This document shows positions 7,268 to 14,988 of a stretch of 16,426 nt of DNA, in pieces; position 1 is the first letter of the stretch, and every line of letters begins with the position of its first letter. The translations under genes and the position numbers were made by a program. The notes beneath the pieces are model-generated. The model was not told where the DNA came from and did no database searches. It saw only the letters and a list, made by a program, of their open reading frames with translations. This DNA is from Site-B1 sp963722665 (GTDB taxonomy: Bacteria; Bacteroidota; Bacteroidia; Flavobacteriales; Flavobacteriaceae): the NCBI GenBank assembly GCA_963722665.1, contig CAVRNW010000029.1:1-16426 (forward strand), read 5' to 3'.

Positions 7268-8215
7268 TTAATTGGTTTCAGTCCACATTCGTCTCACAAA
7301 ATTTAAATCGTGTTTTATCCTTTTAAAGACTTCTTTATTCGGGATATTTGGAATACCTCCATGTTCTGCTCCTCCAAGATCGTATTCCACATGAATAGAA
7401 ATAGGTACATTAATTTTGTTTTCTTTTAGTAATTCAAAATAGCGTTTAAAATCAACCATTCCACTACCTAGTGGCATAAAAATGCGTTTCCATTTACCAT
7501 CGACTTTTCCCCATTTAAAATCTTTTACTACTAAAGAATTAATGTAAGGTTTAATCAAATGAAATCCGATTTCCCAATTCTCTCCGCCTTCTACAGTTGC
7601 ATGCATAATATCGTATTGGCAGCCTAAATGTGAAGTTGTTGTGTTTTCCAACGCTTTATGTAAATCCCAAATAGCAGCTCCTACATAATGTCCGGAATGG
7701 TTATGGTAACATCCGTTTATTCCAATTTCCTTATTTAGCGCTGACAAATCAATGAACTTCTTATTTGCCATTTCTACTTTCTGTGAAATATCTTCATTTG
7801 TTTTATATTTAATCCAGGCAGTCCTGTAATATTCATAACCTAAATTTTTAGCCGTTTTTAAAACTGTTCTCTGGACCTCATTATCAGCATCAATAACATT
7901 AGATGAAAACATTTTAGGAATTAAATTGAACGATCTTATGGCTTCCGTTGCTTTTGGCAAATCGTCTGTAACTCTTTCCGGAAGTACATGTCCTTTTGGT
8001 CTAACTGTTAGATCGACTCCATCGAATCCCATTTCCTTGGCTGCTTCACTCATGCCTTTGTAATTTAAAAACTGAAGATGCTTGGAAAATATATGGACTT
8101 CCAGATTTTTTGCTGAATTATAAGTTGAAAATAAATTGTCTGCAATTCCCGTTCCCGGAATAAAAAATGCACTGCTTGCCAATGCTGTTTGATTTATAAA
8201 GTCCCTTCGTTTCAT
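7268..8215 (-). CDS. Tat-exported sugar phosphate isomerase/epimerase-like TIM-barrel protein
   Basis: The start is placed at the ATG giving MKRRDFINQTALASSAFFIPG because this is a clear twin-arginine-type signal (RRDFI) with a short hydrophobic core. A longer frame to 8248 would overlap the preceding gene. The 315-aa product is an AP-endonuclease-2-type TIM barrel. Likely metal and active-site residues are His171-Asn172-His173 (CYHNHSG), Asp202 and His206 (CQYDIMHAT), Lys231-Asp232 (VVKDFKW) and Glu278 (SIHVEYDLGG). The family includes xylose-isomerase-like isomerases, epimerases and some dehydratases or keto-sugar enzymes. The exact reaction is unknown. A related gene ends seven bases upstream, so the two are probably one transcript acting on the same exported or extracellular sugar. 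Confidence 0.85.
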   Translation of the reverse strand: MKRRDFINQTALASSAFFIPGTGIADNLFSTYNSAKNLEVHIFSKHLQFLNYKGMSEAAKEMGFDGVDLTVRPKGHVLPERVTDDLPKATEAIRSFNLIPKMFSSNVIDADNEVQRTVLKTAKNLGYEYYRTAWIKYKTNEDISQKVEMANKKFIDLSALNKEIGINGCYHNHSGHYVGAAIWDLHKALENTTTSHLGCQYDIMHATVEGGENWEIGFHLIKPYINSLVVKDFKWGKVDGKWKRIFMPLGSGMVDFKRYFELLKENKINVPISIHVEYDLGGAEHGGIPNIPNKEVFKRIKHDLNFVRRMWTETN

Positions 8216-8222
8216 TTGATTC

Positions 8223-9097
8223 TTATTTTGATATGTTATTATTCTCAATTCGTTTTAAACCATCTATATTTTTCTGAAGGACTTCCTCAACATCTTTTTC
8301 GCCCACATGTCCTAAAATTCCCCAAGGACCTTCAAATCCAACCTCTTTTAATATCTTAATCATTTCTTGTTCAAAATCACCTTCGCCAATGGTAAGAATC
8401 TTTTCCCCATCTTTTTCCATGCCATTTAAATTCACAGCGGATAGATAAGGCTTCATTTTTAAGGCTATTTCTGAAAAATTGTCTATGTTTTCATGACCAT
8501 GATGAAAATTGTAAACCAAACTCAGATCATATTCCGGTAAAGCTTGATGACTTCAATTTGATTCAAAGGATTGCCAAACCAGCCTTTATGATTGTATAAG
8601 GCAGCTTTACAGTTTATACTTGCTGCTTTTTCAGCAACAAATTTTATCAACTCAGTGGCTTTTTCAAGCGACTCTTCATGACTAATCTCTTTAAAATAGC
8701 TTTCACTCAATCCAACCCAAATTGTGGTTTTTAGTTTAAGTTCATTCACAATGTTGAACATCTTTTCGTTGGACTGACTCAAGCCATTAACAGAGTCTCT
8801 TTTTGGGTTAAGCCATATCCATACCGAAATAATTTCAATGTCATTTTCTTGAGCGAGAATCAATTCCTCTTTGCTATCCACCAAATGTGTGTCCCGCCAA
8901 TCATAGGCATATTTTGTGAAGCCCAAATCCTTCATCATTTTAATTCGTTCGCTTGGTGTTCTTTTCAGAGAATCATAAGCTACTATACACCAGGGAAAGG
9001 TTTTTTCTATTGTGATTTTTTCGGATTTTTGTTTGCATCCAAAAAGTATTAAAAGCAATAGAATAAGAATAGTTGAATTTCTTAAAATTTGGATCAT
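8223..9097 (-). pseudogene. Lipoprotein sugar isomerase/epimerase-like TIM barrel, one frameshift
   Basis: The N-terminal part (about 191 codons) starts with a type II signal peptide ending at Cys21 (ILFGC). It contains TIM-barrel features such as ALYNHKGWFGNP. The frame then runs off at about 8540 and stops. The C-terminal part continues in another frame from VYNFHHGHENID to GHVGEKDVEEVLQKNIDGLKRI. One missing base near 8538-8541 (an AAA run on the plus strand) restores a junction reading about KLLPEYDLSLVYNFHHGH, a normal family sequence, and gives a protein of about 290 aa. The two halves are therefore one gene with a single-base deletion, either a sequence error or a recent mutation. It precedes the Tat-exported relative by seven bases. 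Confidence 0.8.
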
Positions 9098-9189
9098 GAT
9101 TTCTCAAATAGAATACCATACTAAATTAATGATTAATTCATTGTTTCATTAAAGAAATAAGGCATAAATTAATTGTAATTAAGCTTTTT

Positions 9190-9197
9190 TATTTTTG
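9190..9197 (+). promoter_or_regulatory. Possible -7 promoter box of the glycoside hydrolase gene
   Basis: TATTTTTG matches the Bacteroidota -7 consensus TAnnTTTG and lies 67 bases before the start codon. A TTG (9173-9175) upstream is closer than the usual -33 spacing, so support is weak. The 167-base divergent gap (9098-9264) is otherwise AT-rich without clear operators. Confidence 0.35.
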
Positions 9198-9264
9198 TTA
9201 TTAAAAGATTTAAGATATTTGTTAAGTAAACTAAATCCTTAAAACATTTAATATAAATTAGATT

Positions 9265-10914
9265 ATGAAACTAAACATAAAATTAGCAGCTATTTTGTTT
9301 TTATTTGCGACTGTAAGCGGTTATACTCAATCTAAAAGTAAAATTGAATTAAAAGACAATTGGTACTACTTAAACGGAGAAAAGTTCTTTATTAAGGCTA
9401 TTGGCTATGAAATAGGAGCACGTCCCGGACAACATCCATATGAGGATGCAAAACGAGATGACCTTGAGTTAATGAAATTCGATTTGAAAAACATTAAGGA
9501 TGGCGGCTACAATGCCATTAGAACCTGGAGTCAATATTCTGAAGCTCAATTGAAATTTGTTGAGGAATCGGGTTTGAAATTGATTATGGGCTTAGAAGTA
9601 AATCCGGAAGAAGATTATGGCGACCCTAAATTTTTAAATAGTATTAAAAAAGACATGAAGAAACTCATGGCTTATGCTCCAAAATACGATTGTATAATAT
9701 CGTATCTGGTTATCAATGAACCACAAACAGACCATATCCACCACGTTTCAGGAAAAGCATTTGTAAATCTTATGCAGATGCTTACAGATATTATCCATGA
9801 AGAACATCCTGGAATTCCAGTAACACTTGCAGCCAATGCTATGATTAGCGATTATATGGACGAAAGCATCTTTGATGTATACGCATATAATTGTTACGAC
9901 CATATCGAGGGTCAAACAGCAACAATCGGATTTAGAGATTATATTAAAGGCTTGAGTGAATTAAACGGATTAGATAAGCCGTTTATAACGACCGAATTTG
10001 GATATTCAGTATCACCAAAAGGTGGTTTTGGTAATTACGGAACAAACACTTTAGATGAACAAAGTAACGGTCTAATTGCAAACTATAGAGACCTTCTTGA
10101 TGCTGGCGCTGTTGGTATGTGCCCATTTTATTATGCCGACGGATGGTGGAAAGGTGGTGAAAAAAGTGTTCATAATATAACTCAACCGGAAGAGTGGTTT
10201 GGGTTTTGGGGCTATAGCGATTTAGACGATCATTATGGTTCGCCACGTCCTGTTTGGTTTGCTATGAGAGATTATATGAAAGGCTTGATTTTAAGTCCAA
10301 AGAACAAATCGATGCATACCAATACTAAAATACCTTTAGAACTTTATAATACCGAAGATGTAAAAAAAGTTGTTGTAAAATACCGTGATAAAGTTATGTT
10401 TGAAAAAAATATAACAAGCGAAGGCTATTTTGCTGATGAATTGACAATTAATCCAGATGGTATTGAAGATATGGAACTTGCTTTTGAGTTTTACGATAAG
10501 GATAATACCATTTTAAAAACTGAATCTATCTTTATTTTGGCTTCAAAAACACCTTTTGAGTTACCTAAATTGAGTATAGAAGTGACTCCTGAAGATGACT
10601 TAAATAAAGGAAAAATAGGAAGCATCAAAACTAAAATAGAGACTAACGATAATTTTAAATTGGTCGGTGATTTGGTTGTGAGTTATAACACACACCTAGG
10701 ATGGGATGTTGGACCACAAACATCTGTCTCAATAAAGGATCAATTGGATGAAAAGATAATTACTTCTGAAGAATTCTTTAATATCCCTGATAATTGCTGG
10801 GTTGTAAATGCATCTGCCGGAATTTGGGTTGAGTACGGTAATTTTAAATTTAAAATCCATGATCAGAAAATAATTTTCAGAGGTGATTGGGCAAAGGAAG
10901 TTGGTAGAAAATAA
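9265..10914 (+). CDS. Secreted clan GH-A glycoside hydrolase (TIM barrel plus C-terminal beta domain)
   Basis: The 549-aa protein begins with a Sec signal peptide (MKLNIKLAAILFLFATVSGYTQ). Residues about 25-340 form a (beta/alpha)8 barrel. It opens with the LNGEKFFIKAIGYE motif common to GH2-type barrels, the acid/base Glu152 sits in NEP (VINEPQ) and the nucleophile Glu244 in TTEFGYS, the expected clan GH-A arrangement. The segment from about 345 to the end is beta-rich without a clear catalytic motif and may be an Ig-like or carbohydrate-binding domain. It resembles beta-glycanase or glucanosyltransferase-like proteins in general layout, but I cannot assign substrate or family number. It is divergent from two sugar-isomerase-like genes, suggesting a shared glycan pathway. 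It ends just before a copy of the bidirectional terminator. Confidence 0.85.
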   Translation: MKLNIKLAAILFLFATVSGYTQSKSKIELKDNWYYLNGEKFFIKAIGYEIGARPGQHPYEDAKRDDLELMKFDLKNIKDGGYNAIRTWSQYSEAQLKFVEESGLKLIMGLEVNPEEDYGDPKFLNSIKKDMKKLMAYAPKYDCIISYLVINEPQTDHIHHVSGKAFVNLMQMLTDIIHEEHPGIPVTLAANAMISDYMDESIFDVYAYNCYDHIEGQTATIGFRDYIKGLSELNGLDKPFITTEFGYSVSPKGGFGNYGTNTLDEQSNGLIANYRDLLDAGAVGMCPFYYADGWWKGGEKSVHNITQPEEWFGFWGYSDLDDHYGSPRPVWFAMRDYMKGLILSPKNKSMHTNTKIPLELYNTEDVKKVVVKYRDKVMFEKNITSEGYFADELTINPDGIEDMELAFEFYDKDNTILKTESIFILASKTPFELPKLSIEVTPEDDLNKGKIGSIKTKIETNDNFKLVGDLVVSYNTHLGWDVGPQTSVSIKDQLDEKIITSEEFFNIPDNCWVVNASAGIWVEYGNFKFKIHDQKIIFRGDWAKEVGRK

Positions 10915-10937
10915 AATAATCCCATATTTTATAATAA

Positions 10938-10967
10938 AAAAACGCAACTCAATTGAGTTGCGTTTTT
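10938..10967. terminator. Bidirectional terminator palindrome, copy 2
   Basis: This is identical over 30 bases to the palindrome at 7211-7240. It lies between the convergent glycoside hydrolase and dnaN genes. Both ends of the stem carry A/T tracts, so it can end transcription from either side. Flanking bases outside the 30-bp core do not match copy 1. Confidence 0.88.
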
Positions 10968-11014
10968 CATCCATTATTAATTGTTGAAACTTGACTAATA
11001 GCAAGTGCCAAATT

Positions 11015-12133
11015 TTAGTTATTCAACATCACAGGCATAACAAGCATGATGATAGATTCTCCAGGATCTAATCCATCTGTTGGGGTTAAAATTCCTGCTC
11101 TGTTTGGCAGACTCATTTCAAGCTGTACTTCATCAGACGTTAAATTCGAGATCATTTCAGTCAAAAAGCGTGAGTTGAACCCAATTTGCATATCATCACC
11201 CTGATAATCACAGGTTAAACGTTCTTCTGCTTTGTTGCTGTAATCGATATCTTCAGCAGAAATATTCAATTCAGCTCCGGCAACCTTTAAACGTATTTGA
11301 TGCGTTGTTTTGTTTGAGAAAATACTAACACGACGAACAGAATTCAAGAATTGTGTTCGGTCTATCAGTAATTTATTCGGATTTTCTTTAGGTATTACAG
11401 CCTCATAATTAGGATATTTGCCATCTATCAATCGACAAATAAGTATCGTATTGTCAAATGTAAACTTAGCATTGGAATCGTTATAATCCACCGTTACATC
11501 ACTGTCACTTCCTGCCAGAATCCCTTTTAGTAATGTCAATGGTTTTTTAGGCATAATGAACTCAGCTGATTGATTGGCTTTTACATCTTCACGAGTATAT
11601 TTAACGAGTTTATGTGCATCTGTTGCCACAAATGTCAAGCCTTCTGTTGAAAATTGAAAAAAGACTCCACTCATAACAGGTCGTAGATCGTCGTTTCCGG
11701 CTGCAAAAATAGTTTTGCTTATAGCAGTTGCCAAGACATCACTATTTATTAATGTTGAACTTGGATCATCTAATTCGACCGCCTTAGGAAACTCATCGCC
11801 ATTGGCATAGGCCAAAGCATATTTACCGTGGTTTGAACTAATTTCAACTGTGTTATTGTCTTCAACCACAAAGGTCAAAGGCTGCTCAGGAAAGGTTTTT
11901 AAGGTATCTAAAAGTAATCGAGCCGGAATCGCCACACTGCCTTCGCTTTCACTTTCAACCTTTATTGTAGAAGACATTGTAGTTTCCAGATCTGATGCCG
12001 AAACGGTCAAAACAGACTTGTTGAGCTCGAATAAAAAATTATCTAATATTGGTAAGGTATTGGAGTTGTTTATAACGCCTCCTAAAACCTGTAATTGTTT
12101 TAATAAATAAGTACTTGAAACAATAAACTTCAT
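11015..12133 (-). CDS. dnaN: DNA polymerase III beta subunit (sliding clamp)
   Basis: This is the ring-shaped processivity clamp of replicative DNA polymerase, which also acts as a docking site for repair proteins. The 372-aa length and three successive clamp domains (about 1-120, 125-245, 247-372) fit. Typical sequences include the N-terminal KQLQVLGGVINNSNTLPILDNFLFEL, the mid-protein ATDAHKLVKYTRED and GKYPNYEAVIPKENPNKL, and the C-terminal VMPVMLNN that forms part of the peptide-binding pocket. The frame is intact. The gene follows gldG in the same direction after 88 bases and has a possible promoter of its own. Confidence 0.97.
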   Translation of the reverse strand: MKFIVSSTYLLKQLQVLGGVINNSNTLPILDNFLFELNKSVLTVSASDLETTMSSTIKVESESEGSVAIPARLLLDTLKTFPEQPLTFVVEDNNTVEISSNHGKYALAYANGDEFPKAVELDDPSSTLINSDVLATAISKTIFAAGNDDLRPVMSGVFFQFSTEGLTFVATDAHKLVKYTREDVKANQSAEFIMPKKPLTLLKGILAGSDSDVTVDYNDSNAKFTFDNTILICRLIDGKYPNYEAVIPKENPNKLLIDRTQFLNSVRRVSIFSNKTTHQIRLKVAGAELNISAEDIDYSNKAEERLTCDYQGDDMQIGFNSRFLTEMISNLTSDEVQLEMSLPNRAGILTPTDGLDPGESIIMLVMPVMLNN

Positions 12134-12171
12134 GAATCTAAATTATTTTGCGGTTGAATTAATTCTAAGTA

Positions 12172-12207
12172 CAAATATATCTTAATAGATGCTTTTTAAG
12201 AAACAAA
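12172..12207 (-). promoter_or_regulatory. Possible dnaN promoter
   Basis: On the minus strand TATATTTG (plus 12172-12179) matches TAnnTTTG, and TTTG (plus 12204-12207) lies upstream as a -33 candidate. The 24-base spacing is slightly long. It lies about 40 bases before the dnaN start, in the gap after gldG, and could give dnaN transcription independent of the gliding genes. Confidence 0.4.
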
Positions 12208-12221
12208 CTTATTAACAACCA

Positions 12222-13872
12222 TCAGGTATATTTTTTTCTTCTTACGAAATTGAATAAAAATCCAAAAATGGCCAGTATCACCAATGGGATGGCAATATTT
12301 ATAACCTGCCACTTTGTTTTTTGATCTGCTATCTTTTGTTGATCCATAAAAGCTATGGCAATTTCCTTGGATCGAATGTTTATAAGTCCGTCATTATCCA
12401 GCAAATAATTGACTGCATTCAACAGGAATTCTTTATTCCCGAAGGTTTGTCCGGTCCATTTATCAAAACCCAATTCCTGGGGCCCAGATCTTCCAAAATC
12501 ATTCTTGATCACATCACCATCAGCCACAACGATCATTTTTGTTGGAATACTTTTATTCTTTTCTTCGGATAGATCGAAAGGTTTGATCCTGTTATTATAA
12601 ACACTTGTAAATTCGCCTTCTAGCAAGACAGCTAAATTCTGATTGCCTTTGTTATATCTTGAAGGGTCTGGTTCCCGAGTGACAATGTCCAAACTTATCT
12701 CTAAAGGCGTTCCATCTATTTTAGATAATGGAGAACTCTTTAGCAAAATGGTCTTTTTCACATCATTCTTCAATGTGTCGATCTGACTGGCAAAATCAAA
12801 TTTCACCAAATTCAAATTATTGACAATAGGATGATTAGTCGCGTTTTTAGCCAATGGAGAATACTGCCATTTAACTGGTTGAAACTGGGCTTGACTACCT
12901 TCGCCAATAGCCAGAGTTATTGGTGCAGAATACATATCATTCACCAAAACCGGGTTGATCCTGACACCGTATTTAAAAAAGAAGTCGGTTAAATTCAAAT
13001 CTCTGCCTATCGCAACAGATTTCCCGGATTTACTGTATAAACTATCCTTGTCTATGGCCACAGCATCAATAAGCCACAGGCTTTTTCCGCCATTCATTAT
13101 ATATTGATCTAGCACTAGTTTTTCTTCCTCAGAAAAAGCTAAAGTAGGTTTTGCTGCAATTATCAGATCGAATGTATTTAACTTATCAAGAGTACTTTGA
13201 GCATTGTTGGCAACACTGTCAAGAGTAAATGGCGCAATAAAATAATAGTCCCTGAGAGTTGTCACAAAATCAGCTATGTATTTGTTTTCGAGTTCGTCAT
13301 TACCTCTTAATACGGCAACTTTTCGTTTTTTAGGATTTACCAGTTTGCTAAAACCATCAGCAAAAGCATATTCAAGATTTTGGACTGAATTGTTTACTAA
13401 TTCCTGTTGTGATGCACCAATTTTGTTCTTTACCAATGGTATCTTGACGGTCTGATCGTTATAACTTGCCAGAGCCCAGGGAAATATCAATTCTTGAGAG
13501 GATTTACCACTTTCCTGAACATTCAACTGCAAAGGTGTCAAGCCGCGATCCGTTAATTGTTGGACAACACGTTCTCGGTTAGCATCATCAGCTATCGGAT
13601 TGATAAAATTGAACTTGATGTTTTTATTTGAAGCTGAAAATTCTTCAAGTATTTGTTTTGTTTCAGCTCTAAGCCTCCTAAATTCTGACGGAAAGTCACC
13701 TTCTAAAAATACATCTACAAGAATTGGTGAATCCACTTCAGCTACTGTATTTCAATGCGGCTTCAGATAGTGTGTATCGATTGTCGCTTGTCATATCAAA
13801 CCGCTCATATAAACCGATTCTTAGCCGAAAAAATATTGACTCACAATCAGACTTATGGGCAACAATCGCCAT
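12222..13872 (-). pseudogene. gldG: Gliding motility ABC transporter auxiliary protein GldG, frameshifted near the N-terminus
   Basis: GldG is the extracytoplasmic component of the GldA-GldF-GldG ABC transporter needed for gliding in Flavobacterium johnsoniae. The last 504 codons form one frame containing the characteristic VDVFLEGDFPSEFRRL, an ABC-transporter auxiliary domain (NGGKSLWLIDAVA, MIVVADGDVIKN), GNKEFLLNAVNYLLD and a C-terminal membrane anchor (VINIAIPLVILAIFGFLFNFV) followed by RRKK. Upstream, after a one-base insertion near 13746, the frame continues as LYERFDMTSDNRYTLSEAALKY, the normal GldG N-terminal region, and reaches an ATG at 13872. That start would give about 550 aa, close to the usual length. 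The expected N-terminal membrane helix is not clear in a single frame, so at least one further indel is likely around 13800-13850. The start is approximate. Confidence 0.8.
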
Positions 13873-13889
13873 ATGCAGGGCTTCTTTTT

Positions 13890-14615
13890 TATCAAATCCC
13901 TTGGTATTAATACGTCCCAGGGTTCATAGACACAAATAAAAGTGAAATACTTATAAAAGTAGAGTAGGTCTCTTGTGTCTAAAACACCCAGTCCCATGCT
14001 CTCTATAATGGGAGTTCATTCCCAGTTTATCAATCAGATGAGCTGGAAAAATAATCTGCAATTCCATCAAATCCAAAATAGAACAGAAAACAAATGAACA
14101 CTCCAACAATAAATGCAACTATTTGGTTATTTGTTATTGATGAAGCAAAAACACCAATGGCAGTATATGATGAAATTAAAAACAGTAGTCCAAGATAGGA
14201 TCCTAAGGACACTTGCCAGATCAATATTCCCTGCAGGATCGCCTAAAATATAGACGGTGACGACATACAGAAAAGTTGGAATTAGAGCCAAAATGATCAA
14301 AATAAGTGATCCAAAATATTTACCTAGTACGATTTTAAAATGACTGATTGGCTTGGTCATAAGAAGCTCTAAAGTCCCTTGTTTTTTCTCTTCAGCAAAA
14401 CTGCTCATAGTAACAGCAGGTATTAGGAACAGGAGAATCCAGGGAGCCAATAAAAAGAAAGAGGACAGATCGGCAAATCCGTAATCCAGAACATTGAATT
14501 CGCCTTTAAAGACCCATAAAAATAAACCGTTCAACAAAAGGAATAAGGCAATTACCAAATAACCTATTGGCGACGCAAAAAATGAGTTTATTTCTTTTCT
14601 TAAAATTGCGAACAT
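13890..14615 (-). pseudogene. gldF: Gliding motility ABC transporter permease GldF, several frameshifts
   Basis: GldF is the multi-span inner membrane component of the gliding-associated ABC transporter. The intact N-terminal part (from 14615) reads MFAILRKEINSFFASPIGYLVIALFLLLNG and contains the ABC-2 permease motif FAEEKKQGTLELLMTKPIS at about residues 73-91. The frame shifts near 14205-14215, continues as GSYLGLLFLISSYTAIGVFASSITNNQIVAFIVG in another frame to about 14040, shifts again to LIDKLGMNSHYR, then near 14003 to SMGLGVLDTRDLLYF, and probably twice more before about 13930. The residues on both sides of each break are normal for GldF. The C-terminal limit is approximate and the border with gldG cannot be resolved. 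Error or recent decay are both possible. Confidence 0.78.
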
Positions 14616-14622
14616 TAAGTTT

Positions 14623-14696
14623 GTTAAAAGTTAAAAGTTAAAAGTTAAAAGTTAATTAATCATTACAATCATTCATCATTCATCATTCATCATTCA
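14623..14696. repeat. Two adjacent 7-bp tandem repeat arrays
   Basis: GTTAAAA occurs four times in perfect tandem at 14623-14650. After a 19-base spacer, CATTCAT occurs three times at 14670-14690, followed by a partial copy CATTCA at 14691-14696. The second array runs into the last codons and the TGA stop codon (plus 14690-14692) of the next gene on the minus strand. Both arrays fill the gap between that gene and gldF, so copy-number changes would alter spacing in the operon and, for the last units, the end of the protein. Confidence 0.85.
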
Positions 14697-14986
14697 AGAG
14701 AAACGACCTTATCAACACTCCAGGCCTCTGGTTTTTCGTTAAACAGGACTTTAGTTTTTGCCCAGACAGATTTAAACAAGTCCGATCGTCTGTAATTTTC
14801 CAGATCGGCTTTTTCATTCCAGTAACTATAAGTAAAAAATTGATTGTGGGTATCTTTATCTCTTAATAATTCTAATAATTGACAACCCTCAACAGCTCTT
14901 ATTTTTTCTTTATTTTCATGGAAGTTTTTTAAAAAAGCATCTACTTGGTCTTCGGCAAAACTCATTTTTACTATTCGTATAAACAT
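14690..14986 (-). CDS. Antibiotic biosynthesis monooxygenase (ABM)-fold protein
   Basis: The 98-aa protein has the dimeric alpha+beta barrel pattern of the ABM/YgiN group: a first strand (MFIRIVKMSF), a helix (EDQVDAFLKNFHENKEKIRAVEG), a strand (CQLLELLRDK), a strand (NQFFTYSYWNEKADLENYRRS) and a helix (DLFKSVWAKTKVLF). The FTYSYWNEKADLENYRRSD segment is typical of this family. Some members are quinol monooxygenases or heme-degrading enzymes, but many have no known activity, and no specific function can be assigned. It starts two bases after the SAM-enzyme gene, so the two are certainly co-transcribed. The stop codon lies in a heptamer repeat. Confidence 0.82.
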   Translation of the reverse strand: MFIRIVKMSFAEDQVDAFLKNFHENKEKIRAVEGCQLLELLRDKDTHNQFFTYSYWNEKADLENYRRSDLFKSVWAKTKVLFNEKPEAWSVDKVVSLE

Positions 14987-14988
14987 CC

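Noticed and set aside
8216..8248. Longer start for the Tat-type isomerase
   Set aside because: It would overlap the end of the preceding gene and bury the twin-arginine signal 11 residues inside.
7211..10967. Composite transposon bounded by inverted repeats
   Set aside because: There is no transposase or target-site duplication, and the 30-bp palindromes have the features of terminators.
10729..11004. Minus-strand open frame across the end of the glycoside hydrolase and the terminator
   Set aside because: It reads through a strong bidirectional terminator and overlaps the real gene in antisense.
11850..12110. Open frame antisense to dnaN
   Set aside because: It lies wholly inside the conserved clamp gene and shows no protein signature.
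14623..14696. CRISPR array or origin iterons
   Set aside because: Units are only 7 bp, directly adjacent without spacers, and no DnaA boxes are visible.
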